This document shows, in pieces, positions 1 to 9,712 of a stretch of 37,453 nt of DNA. Position numbers and translations under genes: made by a program. The notes below the pieces were generated by a model. The model saw only the letters and a list, made by a program, of their open reading frames with translations, made no database searches and was not told the DNA's origin. The stretch is taken from the NCBI GenBank assembly GCA_002163245.1, contig MAAL01000162.1, positions 1-37,453 on the forward strand, written 5' to 3'. The first letter of the stretch is position 1, and each line of letters begins with the position of its first letter. This stretch comes from Gammaproteobacteria bacterium 42_54_T18. GTDB lineage: Bacteria > Pseudomonadota > Gammaproteobacteria > Pseudomonadales > Ketobacteraceae.

Positions 1-1221
1 ATTATGTGCCAAGGCCTAATTTTCCTTTTGTATTACGTTGTTTGTTCGCACTTGTATTGTAACACTTATCGAGAATTAGGCCTTTTTTATGTCAAACTGT
101 GGGACAGCAGTGATAATGGATATGTTAAGTTTAATGATTCCATAGAGAAAGGTGTTAGTGCCATAGGGGCATTTGGTGAAGGTGGTATTGAGGTCTATGA
201 AGAGTTTACAGAAAGTTGGGAGTTGTCTTCTGAACTTCTTTGGCGAGTGGATGAGGGTAGTGATGTTCTTTTTGGCTTAAATTGGAATACCGCTAAACGT
301 ACGGATGAGAGTTTTAACGTTAGTTCGGACTTGAGCACAGCCCCCCCTCAGTTTACGGCTAATGTGACAAATCATATTGAGTCTGATGGGTTTGATACGA
401 TGTCAGTGTTCTCTCAGTATCAAACACGTTTTAACGTGTTAAGGGGGTTGTTGCTTACTTTTGGTCTCCGATATGACGATGGGAGATCTGCTCAAGAGGC
501 ATTTAGCCAAACATCTCCTCGGTTTGCATTAGTGCAAAAAATCACGGATGTTTGGAATGCAAAGCTGCTCGTGGGGCAGGCATTACGAGGGCCCTCCAAC
601 AAAGAGGTGACACTTAATAATCAGATCAGAGACGATGTCGCAGATCCATCCTTATTGGGGCCTATTGATGCGGAAACTATTACCAGTACGGAAATTGGCG
701 TAACGTACGATACTTCATTTGTTAGTCTTGGATTAACGTTGTTTCAAAATGAAACGGATGATGCAATAACACGAGGGGGGGCTACTGGAGGTTTTATTAA
801 TAGAGCGGGTACAACCACAACTGAGGGTATTGAAATGGAAATGCGTTATGCGGTGAATGCATCGTTACAATTACGTGGTAATTATTCCTGGGCAGAAGCT
901 GAAGATGAAAGTGGCAATGAAGTTGATGATGTGCCAACGCAGAAAGTAAATATTATTGCGATGTTTAATGCAGGACCATTAGAGAATACGTTGATTGCAC
1001 ATTGGGTAAAAGATTACCGGGTGGCAGATTCTGAAGTATCACACCCTGATGGTTTCAATACCGTGGATTTTAATACGGTTTTGGCATTTAGTAAAAACTC
1101 AACGGTTGAGGTTCAGGTGCGCAATATGTTTGATAAACAACATAAATTGCCCAAGAGCGGCACGCCGGACGTGCCGCTACCTGGACGATCAATTCACTTT
1201 TCTATAAAAAGTCATTTATAG
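1..1221 (+). CDS. TonB-dependent receptor, C-terminal beta-barrel part (partial or disrupted)
   Basis: Outer-membrane receptor for TonB-driven uptake of a large ligand such as a siderophore or glycan; the ligand cannot be told. From about nt 91 the protein reads as alternating barrel strands (SELLWRVDEGSDVLFGLNW, LLLTFGLRYDDG, TEIGVTYDTSFVSLGLTLFQNE, VEVQVRNMFDKQH), ending near LPGRSIHFSIKSHL, close to the usual aromatic-rich receptor terminus. The TonB box and plug domain are not in the window. The first 30 codons (rich in C, L and Y) do not look like a receptor and cover a palindrome at 11-84, so the frame there is probably accidental and the gene may be interrupted. The frame stays open to base 1. 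The stop overlaps the tail of the convergent acyl-CoA dehydrogenase by 6 bp. Confidence 0.8.
   Translation: MMCQGLIFLLYYVVCSHLYCNTYRELGLFYVKLWDSSDNGYVKFNDSIEKGVSAIGAFGEGGIEVYEEFTESWELSSELLWRVDEGSDVLFGLNWNTAKRTDESFNVSSDLSTAPPQFTANVTNHIESDGFDTMSVFSQYQTRFNVLRGLLLTFGLRYDDGRSAQEAFSQTSPRFALVQKITDVWNAKLLVGQALRGPSNKEVTLNNQIRDDVADPSLLGPIDAETITSTEIGVTYDTSFVSLGLTLFQNETDDAITRGGATGGFINRAGTTTTEGIEMEMRYAVNASLQLRGNYSWAEAEDESGNEVDDVPTQKVNIIAMFNAGPLENTLIAHWVKDYRVADSEVSHPDGFNTVDFNTVLAFSKNSTVEVQVRNMFDKQHKLPKSGTPDVPLPGRSIHFSIKSHL
8..92. repeat. Palindromic element between 6-bp direct repeats, inside the receptor frame
   Basis: AAGGCCTAATT at 11-21 is the exact reverse complement of AATTAGGCCTT at 74-84, extending to 13 of 15 matching positions (11-25 with 70-84). 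The right arm runs into six T. TTATGT occurs at 2-7 and again at 87-92, flanking the palindrome like a target-site duplication. Receptor-like coding resumes at once after the right copy. Removing 85 nt (8-92) would read TAT GTC AAA CTG TGG, a plausible barrel strand in the downstream frame. This suggests a MITE-like or REP-like insertion; an intrinsic-terminator-like hairpin is the alternative. Confidence 0.45.
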
Positions 1222-3036
1222 AAAGGCGAAGTTATCTTCTTCCATTTGCATCAAGCTTTTTGTACTAGACATCATCGTATCAGCTAAGGTTTTGGTACGC
1301 GGTAATAAACGTTCGAAATAAAACTCAGCCGTTTGAATCTTAGCTTTGTAGAATTCAGCATCACCTTCACCTGAAGCTAAACCTTCATAAGCTTTCTGTG
1401 CCATCATTGCCCAGAAGTACGCCATGGTGATGTAGCCAGAATACATCAGATAATCTACAGATGCTGCACCAACAACATCACGGTTGTTCTTAGCCTTAAG
1501 AGCAATACGAACGGTGTATTGCTGCCATGCGGCTACATGTTTAAATAGAGGCCAGATAAACTGGTTCATATTCTTTTTGTGTGGGTTACGAGATAATAAT
1601 CCGAAATCTTTACAGAAAACCATGATTTCTGTTGTGAAGGTTTTGAATGAACCACCGCCGCCCAACAAGATCTTTCGACCTAATAGATCAAGACCTTGAA
1701 TACCCGTGGTGCCTTCGTACAATGTTGAGATACGTGCATCACGTGCAATTTGTTCCATGCCCCATTCTTTGATGTAACCGTGACCACCATAAACCTGCAT
1801 ACCTAAGTTTGCAGCCTCAAGCCCAGTTTCTGTTAAGAAGGCTTTTAAGATGGGGGTGAGTAGGCCAAGCATATCGTCTGCTTGTTCTTTCTCTTTTTCT
1901 GTTTTTCCGTACATCATGGTGTCAGCAAGTTTGGCTACGTAATAAATCATCGCTCGTCCACCTTCAGCGATAGATTTTTGTGTTAGCAACATACGACGCA
2001 CATCGGCATGACAGATAATCGGATCAGCAACTTTATCGGGTGCTTTTTTACCCGTAAGAGCACGCATGGATAGGCGGTCTTTGGCGTAAGGTAGTGAACC
2101 TTGATAAGCCAGTTCTGCTGTACCAACACCTTGTAGAGATGTTCCTACACGGGCGGTGTTCATAAAGGTAAACATACATTCGAGGCCTTTGTTCTCTGGC
2201 CCTAATAAGTAACCTTTTGCAGCATCAAAGTTTATTACAGCCGTTGCTGATGCTTTGATTCCCATTTTCTCTTCTAGAGAACCACAGCTAACGTTATTAA
2301 ACTCACCAACACTGCCATCAGCGTTGACGTTGTTTTTAGGAACGATAAATAGTGAGATTCCGCGAGTACCAGAAGGAGCACCCGGCATACGTGCTAATAC
2401 AACGTGGATTATGTTGTCAGTAAAGTCGTGGTCACCGGCAGAGATAAAGATTTTTGTGCCGCTAATAGCGTAAGAGCCATCTTCATTGGGTTCTGCTTTA
2501 GTTTTTACTTGTCCAAGATCAGTACCACACTGTGGTTCGGTCAAACACATGGTACCTGTCCACGTGCCGTGTGTTAGTGGGATCAAGTACTCTTGCTTCT
2601 GAGCTTCGGTGCCGTGCATATAGATAGTGTTCATTGCACCCATGCTTAAACCAGGGTACATGCCCCAAGACCAGTTAGCGGTACCGATCATATCTGATTT
2701 TAATACGCCGAGAGATAGTGGAAGCCCTTGCCCGCCGTATTCTGTAGGGTGAGATAATGACTGCCAGCCACCGTCAACAAACTGCTTGTAGGCTTCTTTA
2801 AAGCCTGTGGGTGTGGTGACCTTGCCGTCTTTTAATACACAACCTTCTTTGTCGCCTGACTGGTTGATAGGTGACAGTACATTCTCACAGAACTTTGCAC
2901 ACTCAGAGAGGATAGCTTCTACCATGTCTGGGGTGGCTTCTTCACCTTCAGGGAAAGTTTTGTAGTGACTTTCAAAATCAAGTACATCGTTGATTAGGAA
3001 GTCCATATCTTTCAGGGGCGCTTTATATTCAGGCAT
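1216..3036 (-). CDS. Acyl-CoA dehydrogenase, FadE-like long form
   Basis: FAD flavoprotein of about 606 residues that should oxidise acyl-CoA to trans-2-enoyl-CoA in the first step of fatty acid beta-oxidation. The length and the start MPEYKAPLKDMDF fit the roughly 600-residue proteobacterial class (like the Pseudomonas FadE1/FadE2 pair) rather than the 380-residue classical enzymes. Visible are the flavin and substrate motif MCLTEPQCGTDLG, the stretch YGGHGYIKEWGMEQIARDAR, and LYEGTTGIQ with the probable catalytic Glu441. A helical C-terminal extension follows (last ~150 residues). It is divergent from phhB across 267 bp, and its 3' end overlaps the receptor gene by 6 bp. Chain length is not determinable here; long or medium chain is likely from the family. 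Confidence 0.92.
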   Translation of the reverse strand: MPEYKAPLKDMDFLINDVLDFESHYKTFPEGEEATPDMVEAILSECAKFCENVLSPINQSGDKEGCVLKDGKVTTPTGFKEAYKQFVDGGWQSLSHPTEYGGQGLPLSLGVLKSDMIGTANWSWGMYPGLSMGAMNTIYMHGTEAQKQEYLIPLTHGTWTGTMCLTEPQCGTDLGQVKTKAEPNEDGSYAISGTKIFISAGDHDFTDNIIHVVLARMPGAPSGTRGISLFIVPKNNVNADGSVGEFNNVSCGSLEEKMGIKASATAVINFDAAKGYLLGPENKGLECMFTFMNTARVGTSLQGVGTAELAYQGSLPYAKDRLSMRALTGKKAPDKVADPIICHADVRRMLLTQKSIAEGGRAMIYYVAKLADTMMYGKTEKEKEQADDMLGLLTPILKAFLTETGLEAANLGMQVYGGHGYIKEWGMEQIARDARISTLYEGTTGIQGLDLLGRKILLGGGGSFKTFTTEIMVFCKDFGLLSRNPHKKNMNQFIWPLFKHVAAWQQYTVRIALKAKNNRDVVGAASVDYLMYSGYITMAYFWAMMAQKAYEGLASGEGDAEFYKAKIQTAEFYFERLLPRTKTLADTMMSSTKSLMQMEEDNFAFL

Positions 3037-3303
3037 TATATGTCTCTCTACAGTATCTATCTTGGTTTAGGTGCTGCTTTTCTGATGTGAGGTAGTGTGC
3101 CGGAATGCGGGGCCATTACATTGGCAATAATCACCGCTTGTGGTGCCATTTAGGTCAATGGTGGTTTTAAGTGCTTGATTTTTAATGCCCTAGACTTATA
3201 TGTAAAGGGATTGTTGGAGAAATGTTACCGTCAGAATGTAGTGATATACTGAGTAAATGTGAGCATTATTGATTCTGTTTAATAAGTCTATTAGGAGCGT
3301 GTG

Positions 3304-3636
3304 ATGTCTAGTTTGAGCCAAGAGACCTGTGAAGCCTGCCGTGCGGATGCTCCACGTATTAGTGATGATGAGCTGAAAACACTGATGCCAAAAATACCTG
3401 ATTGGACACCTATCGTGGTGGATGGCATTTTGCAACTTCAGCGGCAGTATAGCTTTAAGAATTTTAAGCTTGCGATGGCGTTTTCAAACCAGGTGGGGGA
3501 TCTTGCTGAGTCGGCGGGGCATCATCCGGCTATTTTAACGGAGTGGGGAAAGGTGACGGTTACTTGGTGGAGTCATTCGATTAAAGGGTTACATAAGAAT
3601 GATTTAATTATGGCAGCGCGTTGTGATGAGCTTTGA
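3304..3636 (+). CDS. phhB: Pterin-4a-carbinolamine dehydratase
   Basis: Small cytosolic enzyme (110 residues) that dehydrates 4a-hydroxytetrahydrobiopterin, recycling the pterin cofactor of phenylalanine hydroxylase. The family signature is clear: the His pair in ESAGHHPAI (H73, H74), then the conserved [20 protein letters not shown] with its distal His. The length matches the family. I chose ATG 3304 because AGGAG (3293-3297) sits six bases upstream; the in-frame GTG at 3301 is too close to it. No phenylalanine hydroxylase gene is adjacent. The last 29 bp overlap the 3' end of the convergent EAL gene, so the two tails are mutually constrained. Confidence 0.93.
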   Translation: MSSLSQETCEACRADAPRISDDELKTLMPKIPDWTPIVVDGILQLQRQYSFKNFKLAMAFSNQVGDLAESAGHHPAILTEWGKVTVTWWSHSIKGLHKNDLIMAARCDEL

Positions 3637-6349
3637 CAGAGGTTGCCTGTGATTTAGATCGCGTAGGGTAGCGGTCTTTATTGTCTGCGATCCATTCAAT
3701 AAATGCGTCAAAGGGCATAGGGCGGGCAATAAAGTACCCCTGAGCGATATCACAACCCAAATCGGTGAGTAACGCCAAGGTAGGTTCATCTTCGATACCT
3801 TCAGCAACTACCTCTAAGCCCAAGTTATGGCCCATTTGTAGGATAGTCGTGACAATCGTTTCGTCGTCTTTATTTGTTACCATATCCATGACAAATGAGC
3901 GGTCAATTTTAAGTTCTTTCACCGGTAGTTGTTTTAGGTAAGACATAGATGAGTAGCCGGTTCCAAAGTCATCAATGGATAGTTTTATTCCTTCATTGGA
4001 TAAGGCTTGAATGATTCGCATGGCTTCATCGGGGTTGATCATGACTGCGGTTTCGGTTAATTCAAGAATCACATTTTCTGATGGGATTTTATAAATGTTT
4101 GATAACGACATCACGTTATCTTTAAAGCCACTATCTTGTAAGTTACACGCAGAAATATTGATGGATAAGGTGAGGTCAATATTATCTTCGAGTAGTTGGT
4201 TGAGTGCTTGGAATGCGTTCCTGCAGATCCAATAGGTTAAGGGGTGGATAACCCCCGTGCGCTCGGCCAGAGGAATAAACTCATCGGGAGGGATAAACCC
4301 ATGTTCAGAGTGAGTCCAACGAATGAGAACTTCTGCCCCGATAAGTGTTTGTGTTTGTAAATCTATTTGTGGTTGGAAGTGCAGGGCGAGTGAGTCATTT
4401 TCAATGGCTTGGCGTAGTTCCCCAATCAAACTCAGGCGTTTGGCACTGTAGGGATCAATAGAGGGGGAATACATAACAGCTTTTTCATTACTGGAGTGTG
4501 TTATGTCTAATGCAATTTGAGCGTTACGTAATAACTCGTCTACGTTGGTGCCGTGATCAGGGAAAACCGCAATGCCAACACTGCTTTCAATTTCCAGGGT
4601 CATTTGTTGGAATTCGAAGGGGTACTCAACCGCTTGTACCACACGACCTGCATAGTTAACGGCGTCAAATTCTGATTTTAACGGCACAGCCAACGCAAAC
4701 GTAGTGCCCTCGGCATTGGCGATACATTGAGTGATGTTTTCTGTTTTCTCAATGACAATGACATTTTTAATTTCCTTGGCTTCTGCTGATAGGCGTGATG
4801 TTAGTAGCGTGAGAATCTCATTGCCGTTGGCATAACCTAGGGTTTGGTTAAATTCATGGAAGTTGTTGAGCGAGATAAGGAATAATCCAAATCGTTTTTT
4901 AGGTTCATTGTTATCAATATACTGTTCCAAACTACGTTTTAGGTATGCGCGATTTGGCAGGCTTGTGCTGCTGCTGTGTAAGGCGCGGTAGAGTAAGCGA
5001 TCTTCGCTTTTCTTAAGTCGTAGAGTGGCATTATGTTGGTTTTGTAACGCTTGGAATTTTTGTTTCCGCTCCCAGTTAATGCGATCTGCGAGGCCTAGAG
5101 AAAGTAGAATAACTTCGATGGTTGCGCCAATTTGTATGCCATAGGTAGTAAAGGCATTGCTGGGTATAGCCCCCATTAATGATAGGGTGTAGCTGATGAC
5201 ACCAATAAATAACATGCTCCAGGCGACCAGGAAAAAGCCGGCAGGACGGGAGCCTTTACGCCAGCAATAAAATGTAACGGCAGGTATGATCAGAGACACA
5301 ATATTGGCATATAAGACATTGGCAATGCTGTGAAACGTTGGAATAATAACGATGGAGGTAAAAATAGCGCCGCCAACCAAAGCGAGCACGGAGAGTATTT
5401 GATTGCCGATAACGGTGTAACGTTTTACTTTTATGAAATGGCGTACAAAGAATAGCCCCATTGTTACACTGAAAGTAGATAGAAGTTGTGCGGAGCGCTG
5501 GTTAACTTCGGGGTGTTCTGGCCATAGATATAAAAAGCCGAAACCACTCATGGCTAAAAAAGTGCCTGCAAGCCCACCAATATAGAGAATGTAATAAAGA
5601 TAGGCGCGACCACCAATCGACAACATCAGAAAGAAGTTGTAAAGGATCATGGCAAAAATGCAACCATAGAAGATGCCTGTAATATACTGGGCAGAGGCAT
5701 CTTGTGTCAGAAAATATCGAGCGGAGTACAGGGTGAGTGGGATCTGAACGGTGCCACCTTTTCTTGACACTTCCATATAATAAACATTACTGTCACCGGG
5801 TTTTAGGGTGAGAGGGAAGATGAAATTATTATGGGGGATTTCTCGTGTACTAATCGCATTTTTGTAACCGATAGCCCGTTTTATCAGTGTGTCATGTGGT
5901 TGATGTTGTTCGTACAGTGTGACAACTTCTAGCGTTGCGAAGGCGAGTTCCAGTATCCACTCTTGTTCTTTTGCATTGTTATTTAACCCGGGTTGAGGCG
6001 GGCAGGTGAGTTCAAACCGCAGCCAGTAGGTAGCGTCGCTGTGACCGAAATTTAATACATTTTCGTTGCTGACAATAAAGTGTTTTTGAAACTCGGGTTG
6101 ACGAATGTGTTCGATAGAATATTGGCTATCAATATCTTCAAAATAAACCAGGTGTTTACCTAGGGGGATTTCTTGAGTGTTACGCGTGATTTCGACAGAA
6201 TGCGCAACTACCGGAAATATTATGCTAAGTGCTGCGCTTAGTATTATTAGGCATAAGACTGCGCTATGCCGCTCTTTTCTTGGTGAAAGAGGAGGGGCAG
6301 TGTTTAGGGTGCCAATATAAATGGTGTTGTATATAGTGGAAAGCAACAA
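3608..6349 (-). CDS. Membrane c-di-GMP phosphodiesterase: 7TMR-DISM sensor, degenerate GGDEF, EAL
   Basis: Inner-membrane signalling protein of about 913 residues, predicted to hydrolyse c-di-GMP to pGpG. Order: N-terminal hydrophobic segment (about 30-50, signal-like), periplasmic 7TMR-DISM extracellular domain (about 60-210), seven membrane helices (about 220-430), a short linker, a GGDEF-like domain (about 455-620) and EAL (about 670-885). The cyclase site is lost: AEGTTFA stands where GGDEF should be. The EAL side looks active: EVLIRW with E673, [16 protein letters not shown] with D793-D794, ELKIDRSF and VVAEGIE. The only start found in the frame is TTG at 6349 behind a weak AGG, so the exact N terminus is uncertain. 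DISM domains often sense carbohydrates or other small ligands; the ligand here is unknown. Confidence 0.88.
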   Translation of the reverse strand: MLLSTIYNTIYIGTLNTAPPLSPRKERHSAVLCLIILSAALSIIFPVVAHSVEITRNTQEIPLGKHLVYFEDIDSQYSIEHIRQPEFQKHFIVSNENVLNFGHSDATYWLRFELTCPPQPGLNNNAKEQEWILELAFATLEVVTLYEQHQPHDTLIKRAIGYKNAISTREIPHNNFIFPLTLKPGDSNVYYMEVSRKGGTVQIPLTLYSARYFLTQDASAQYITGIFYGCIFAMILYNFFLMLSIGGRAYLYYILYIGGLAGTFLAMSGFGFLYLWPEHPEVNQRSAQLLSTFSVTMGLFFVRHFIKVKRYTVIGNQILSVLALVGGAIFTSIVIIPTFHSIANVLYANIVSLIIPAVTFYCWRKGSRPAGFFLVAWSMLFIGVISYTLSLMGAIPSNAFTTYGIQIGATIEVILLSLGLADRINWERKQKFQALQNQHNATLRLKKSEDRLLYRALHSSSTSLPNRAYLKRSLEQYIDNNEPKKRFGLFLISLNNFHEFNQTLGYANGNEILTLLTSRLSAEAKEIKNVIVIEKTENITQCIANAEGTTFALAVPLKSEFDAVNYAGRVVQAVEYPFEFQQMTLEIESSVGIAVFPDHGTNVDELLRNAQIALDITHSSNEKAVMYSPSIDPYSAKRLSLIGELRQAIENDSLALHFQPQIDLQTQTLIGAEVLIRWTHSEHGFIPPDEFIPLAERTGVIHPLTYWICRNAFQALNQLLEDNIDLTLSINISACNLQDSGFKDNVMSLSNIYKIPSENVILELTETAVMINPDEAMRIIQALSNEGIKLSIDDFGTGYSSMSYLKQLPVKELKIDRSFVMDMVTNKDDETIVTTILQMGHNLGLEVVAEGIEDEPTLALLTDLGCDIAQGYFIARPMPFDAFIEWIADNKDRYPTRSKSQATSVKAHHNALP

Positions 6350-6484
6350 TAACCTATTGAATTTTAACTAAAATATTTAGTATCACACAGTGTTTGTGAG
6401 TGCATCAATTAAAGTATAGCTGAAGATTAGGTGACTAAAGGTTCGCTTAGCTTTAGGTAATAGGACGGGACAGGGATTTCGTTT

Positions 6485-7753
6485 ATGAATCAAAGTATTG
6501 CTGAAGAAACATTGATTAAAAGTGTGGTATCGGAAGCTGCTGTGTCCGATGGAGAAGTGCTGCCAATATTTCACTTGTTGGATTTAACGACGCAATTCCA
6601 TTCAATGGCTTTTGCCATGATGGCTATGTATGTGGTTTTGGGGTTCAAGCAGTGCCGTTACAATCAGTCCGGCATTTGGAATTTGGCGCTAATACTATGT
6701 ATGTTTGCTTATACTATTCGTGCGATGTTGGTGGGCTACTTTCCCTCAGTAGCCCATGTTTTTAATAGCGTTGAGTATATGACCCCGGTGTTTTTTATGA
6801 TTTGTATGCGGGTGAATTTTGATGATGATTTTGTGTTTGGCTGGGTGGAACGTTGTGTCCTTGGTACGGTGGGGGTGTTGGCTTTTCTGTTTGCGATCTA
6901 TGAATATATTGGCACGTCAGAAGCCATGTACAGTTTTCAGCGGCAAAGTCGATTTGCACTGGATGCATTAGCGGTTATTTGGGCGTATTGGTGTGTTATT
7001 CACACCTGGTCTGATGATCTTGTCGCTCGCCGTCGATTGGCGAGGTTGTTTTTTGTGGCTGGATTTGGCCCCGCTGTCGCTGCCGGTATTATTTTATACT
7101 TTTTATCGATATTTGAGGGGGTGGGGTTCGCTTTTCATGTGGATATGTTTGTTAGTGGTGCGATGTTTTTGTTGGGACTGGTAGGGGTAATTTTCTTTGT
7201 TGATGTGGGCCCTGGCTTTTTAGGTGGGACGGCTAATCAAGGTAGGGGTCAAGAGAGTGGCCAAGAGAGTGATCAAAAGAGTATTAAGGAGGGAGATCAA
7301 GAGACTTTAGTGTTGGGTAAACCAACTGAGCAAGCTGATAAGGCAGAAGGAGCAGAGCAAGCAGAGCAAGCAGAACAAAAGGATGAACCTTTAGAACTCG
7401 AAAATACACCTAATTTAACTTTTTTGAACACACTTGAGCAGATAACTTTAGGTCAATCTCGTTTCAAAGAAATGGGGATGACTTTGGCGACATTGGCGCA
7501 ATATGTCCAGGTTCCAGAATACCGATTACGAGCGGTTATCAATGGTGATTTGGGGTATCGAAATTTTAATGCTTACCTCAATCATTACCGTGTTCGCTGT
7601 GCTTGTGAGCTGTTAGCAGAGCCTGGGAACCGGGACAGTATTTTAGATATCTCCATGGAATGTGGCTATAAGAGTTTGTCTACGTTTAATAAAGCCTTTA
7701 AAGATATCACCTCATTAACCCCGTCAGAGTATCGAAAAAAGCGGGCTTCGTGA
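6485..7753 (+). CDS. Membrane-anchored AraC-family regulator
   Basis: About 422 residues. The N-terminal half has six or seven hydrophobic helices (about 35-245), then an acidic, Gln/Glu-rich low-complexity linker (about 250-310) with short repeats (AEQAEQAEQ), then a C-terminal AraC DNA-binding domain with two helix-turn-helix units (MTLATLAQYVQVPEYRLR and ILDISMECGYKSLSTFNKAF) ending in TSLTPSEYRKKR. ATG 6485 has AGGGA eight bases upstream. The architecture suggests a one-component sensor that reads a membrane or lipid signal and binds DNA from the membrane. It lies upstream of, and in line with, the FadL-like porin, lipid hydroxylase and hydrolase genes, which are its likely targets. This is an inference from position. 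Confidence 0.88.
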   Translation: MNQSIAEETLIKSVVSEAAVSDGEVLPIFHLLDLTTQFHSMAFAMMAMYVVLGFKQCRYNQSGIWNLALILCMFAYTIRAMLVGYFPSVAHVFNSVEYMTPVFFMICMRVNFDDDFVFGWVERCVLGTVGVLAFLFAIYEYIGTSEAMYSFQRQSRFALDALAVIWAYWCVIHTWSDDLVARRRLARLFFVAGFGPAVAAGIILYFLSIFEGVGFAFHVDMFVSGAMFLLGLVGVIFFVDVGPGFLGGTANQGRGQESGQESDQKSIKEGDQETLVLGKPTEQADKAEGAEQAEQAEQKDEPLELENTPNLTFLNTLEQITLGQSRFKEMGMTLATLAQYVQVPEYRLRAVINGDLGYRNFNAYLNHYRVRCACELLAEPGNRDSILDISMECGYKSLSTFNKAFKDITSLTPSEYRKKRAS

Positions 7754-7843
7754 CAGTATTTTTGTTTTGACAAATCTATCAGTTTATTTTCATTTTATTT
7801 TTTAACCTGTTGTATTTATTATTCTTTCTCTGTTTTTCAAACT

Positions 7844-7882
7844 GACGAATTTCTTTAAAAAGTAAAATTGTAGAAATTCGTC
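7844..7882 (+). terminator. Inverted repeat after the membrane AraC gene
   Basis: GACGAATTTCT (7844-7854) and AGAAATTCGTC (7872-7882) form a perfect 11-bp stem with a 17-nt loop. It lies between the AraC stop and the porin gene, with a modest T-rich stretch after it (ATTGGTTTTTG). It could be a weak terminator or attenuator. It could also be a dyad operator for the upstream regulator, since the two arms are spaced like AraC-type half sites. Confidence 0.4.
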
Positions 7883-7928
7883 ATTGGTTTTTGAAGAATT
7901 GAGAAGAAGCCTTGCCTCGCCCCCTGCA

Positions 7929-7969
7929 CACTGATGTAACAACACTGATGTAACAACACTGAATAACAA
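7929..7969 (+). repeat. Tandem 14-bp repeat upstream of the porin gene
   Basis: CACTGATGTAACAA occurs at 7929-7942 and 7943-7956, followed by a third copy missing one base (7957-7969). The array ends about 28 bp before the ATG of the FadL-like gene, in the expected leader or promoter region. Copy-number change would alter promoter or leader spacing. Possible roles are regulator binding or a replication-slippage tract. Confidence 0.6.
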
Positions 7970-7997
7970 AAATAATAATAAGGGTGTGGACGGTATC

Positions 7998-9611
7998 ATG
8001 AGAAAGGATTTAGGTGTTATTGCGCTAATACTTAGTAGTTTTGTCACATCCAACAGTTGGGCTGTGTTGATGGAAAATCTTGCCATTGGTAGCCCTAAAG
8101 CGTTGGGGTTGGCGAATGCCGTTACCGCTTCCCCCCCTGGTATCGAATCAATACATTTTAACCCTGCTGGGTTGAGCCGTGTCGAGGGGAGGCAGCAGTC
8201 AATTAATGTTGTGTACGGGGATTTTGGTATCACCCTCGATTTTGGTAAAAGAACCCAAACACGACAAGCGTTGTTAGATCAAGCGGAGAGCTTGGGTCAT
8301 GATCTTGACGTCGAGTTTCCAGACGGTTTTTTTGATGATGAAGCGTATATGACTTCAAGTGAAACGTCTGGAATGACCATCATGCTGCCTGGCTTAGGGA
8401 TGACAGATTTGATGGCTCCTATGTCACTTGTTGGCGGAGTATCCGTTAGCCCTCCTGGAGGTGATATTACGTTTGGTACGGCTGCTTATACGACGATGGC
8501 CGCTGGATTTAGGCGTGAAGATGACGACCCTGGGCGCTTTATAGGCCAGCGTTTTTCAATGATTGATTTAGTGTATTTTTCTCCAACCGTGGCCGTTGAT
8601 GTGAGCGATACGCTTTCGGTGGCAGCGACGATAACTTTCAACTACGGAGGTGTTGGTTTGGATATGCCTTTGCGTGTACCGCATTTGGCACAAATGGCGA
8701 TACCGTTTTTACAGTTAAGTAATTGTGATCTATCTAACCCGGGAGGTGTGGGCTGTGAAAATCTTCCGTTGTATGAGCAGCTCGGAGAATTAAGTGTTGA
8801 GGCTGAGCACGGACTGGCATTTGGTTTTAACTTTGGACTGTTATGGGAGGCGACACCCTGGTTAACCTTTGGGGTTGTCTATCAGTCTGAGGTTGATTTG
8901 GAGATGGAGGGTGAATTTAGTTGGGAAAATAGCGACCAATGGATGGCGTTTGTTGGATCGTTACGTAAGGACCCGGCTATTCGGCTGGCGATGGATGTTG
9001 TGGGTGTAAGGGGTGAAAAAAGGGTTGAGGGCGATGTCGCCATTGCGTTAACCATGCCAGAGCATCTAGCGCTGGGAGTGAGTGTGCTGTTAACCCCAAA
9101 GCTTCGTGTGAATGTCGATTATAAATTTACCGGTTGGTCTGCTTGGGATGAATTGGTCATTGAGTTATCTAAAACCACTGATCTAATGGCGATTGCCAGT
9201 ATTGGTGAGTTTAGCGCAGGCGAGGGGGTGTCTTTGAAAATCCCACTGGGGATGCAGGATACCTGGAATCTTGCCGTTGGGCTTGAGTATCAATATAACG
9301 ATCAATGGGTATTACGAATGGGGGTTGAAGATAGACCCACATCAATACCTGAGGATATAAAAACACCCTTGTTACCTTTGGGTGATGGGTTGTTGCTTGG
9401 GTTTGGATTTGGATACGAGTCGGTATCCGGTGCTGTTTATGATGTGGGGCTTTCCTATTTTGAGAGCAAGATCAGTATGCCGGGAAATACCAGTGACTTT
9501 GGTAACAGTGAGGACCCGACCAAGCTGATTTATAACCCTTATCCAGGGCAAGATATTGAGGCGACAACAACGGTCGTTATGTTTGAAATGGGTGTTCAAC
9601 GACCATTCTAG
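7998..9611 (+). CDS. FadL/OmpP1-family outer-membrane hydrophobic substrate transporter
   Basis: Outer-membrane barrel of about 537 residues for uptake of long-chain fatty acids or other hydrophobic compounds. It has a signal peptide (VIALILSSFVTSNSWA, cleavage after SWA). The mature N terminus shows the family pattern of a small-residue stretch then NPAGLSRV (ALGLANAVTASPPGIESIHFNPAGL), matching the FadL hatch region. Many amphipathic strands follow (LRVNVDYKFTGWSAWDELV, WNLAVGLEYQYNDQWVLRMG), and the C terminus is VVMFEMGVQRPF with a terminal Phe. I prefer ATG 7998 over GTG 7986 because it starts a standard signal peptide; neither has a strong ribosome site. It is the first structural gene of the lipid set reaching to 11,904. 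Confidence 0.88.
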   Translation: MRKDLGVIALILSSFVTSNSWAVLMENLAIGSPKALGLANAVTASPPGIESIHFNPAGLSRVEGRQQSINVVYGDFGITLDFGKRTQTRQALLDQAESLGHDLDVEFPDGFFDDEAYMTSSETSGMTIMLPGLGMTDLMAPMSLVGGVSVSPPGGDITFGTAAYTTMAAGFRREDDDPGRFIGQRFSMIDLVYFSPTVAVDVSDTLSVAATITFNYGGVGLDMPLRVPHLAQMAIPFLQLSNCDLSNPGGVGCENLPLYEQLGELSVEAEHGLAFGFNFGLLWEATPWLTFGVVYQSEVDLEMEGEFSWENSDQWMAFVGSLRKDPAIRLAMDVVGVRGEKRVEGDVAIALTMPEHLALGVSVLLTPKLRVNVDYKFTGWSAWDELVIELSKTTDLMAIASIGEFSAGEGVSLKIPLGMQDTWNLAVGLEYQYNDQWVLRMGVEDRPTSIPEDIKTPLLPLGDGLLLGFGFGYESVSGAVYDVGLSYFESKISMPGNTSDFGNSEDPTKLIYNPYPGQDIEATTTVVMFEMGVQRPF

Positions 9612-9712
9612 TGAAATTTAAGAAATCCGTCGGTCATTTTTGATGATTTAAGAAGACGACGTGTGTTGGTTATCTTCATAGTCTGGGTTCATTGTTATTG
9701 GAGGGCATCATA

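Noticed and set aside
7230-7400. Short DNA repeats (GCAGAGCAA) as a mobile element or CRISPR-like array
   Set aside because: They are in-frame codon repeats of the Gln/Glu-rich linker of the AraC protein.
9692-9712. Upstream TTG start for the di-iron hydroxylase
   Set aside because: ATG 9713 has GGAGG at ideal spacing, and the TTG lies upstream of that site.
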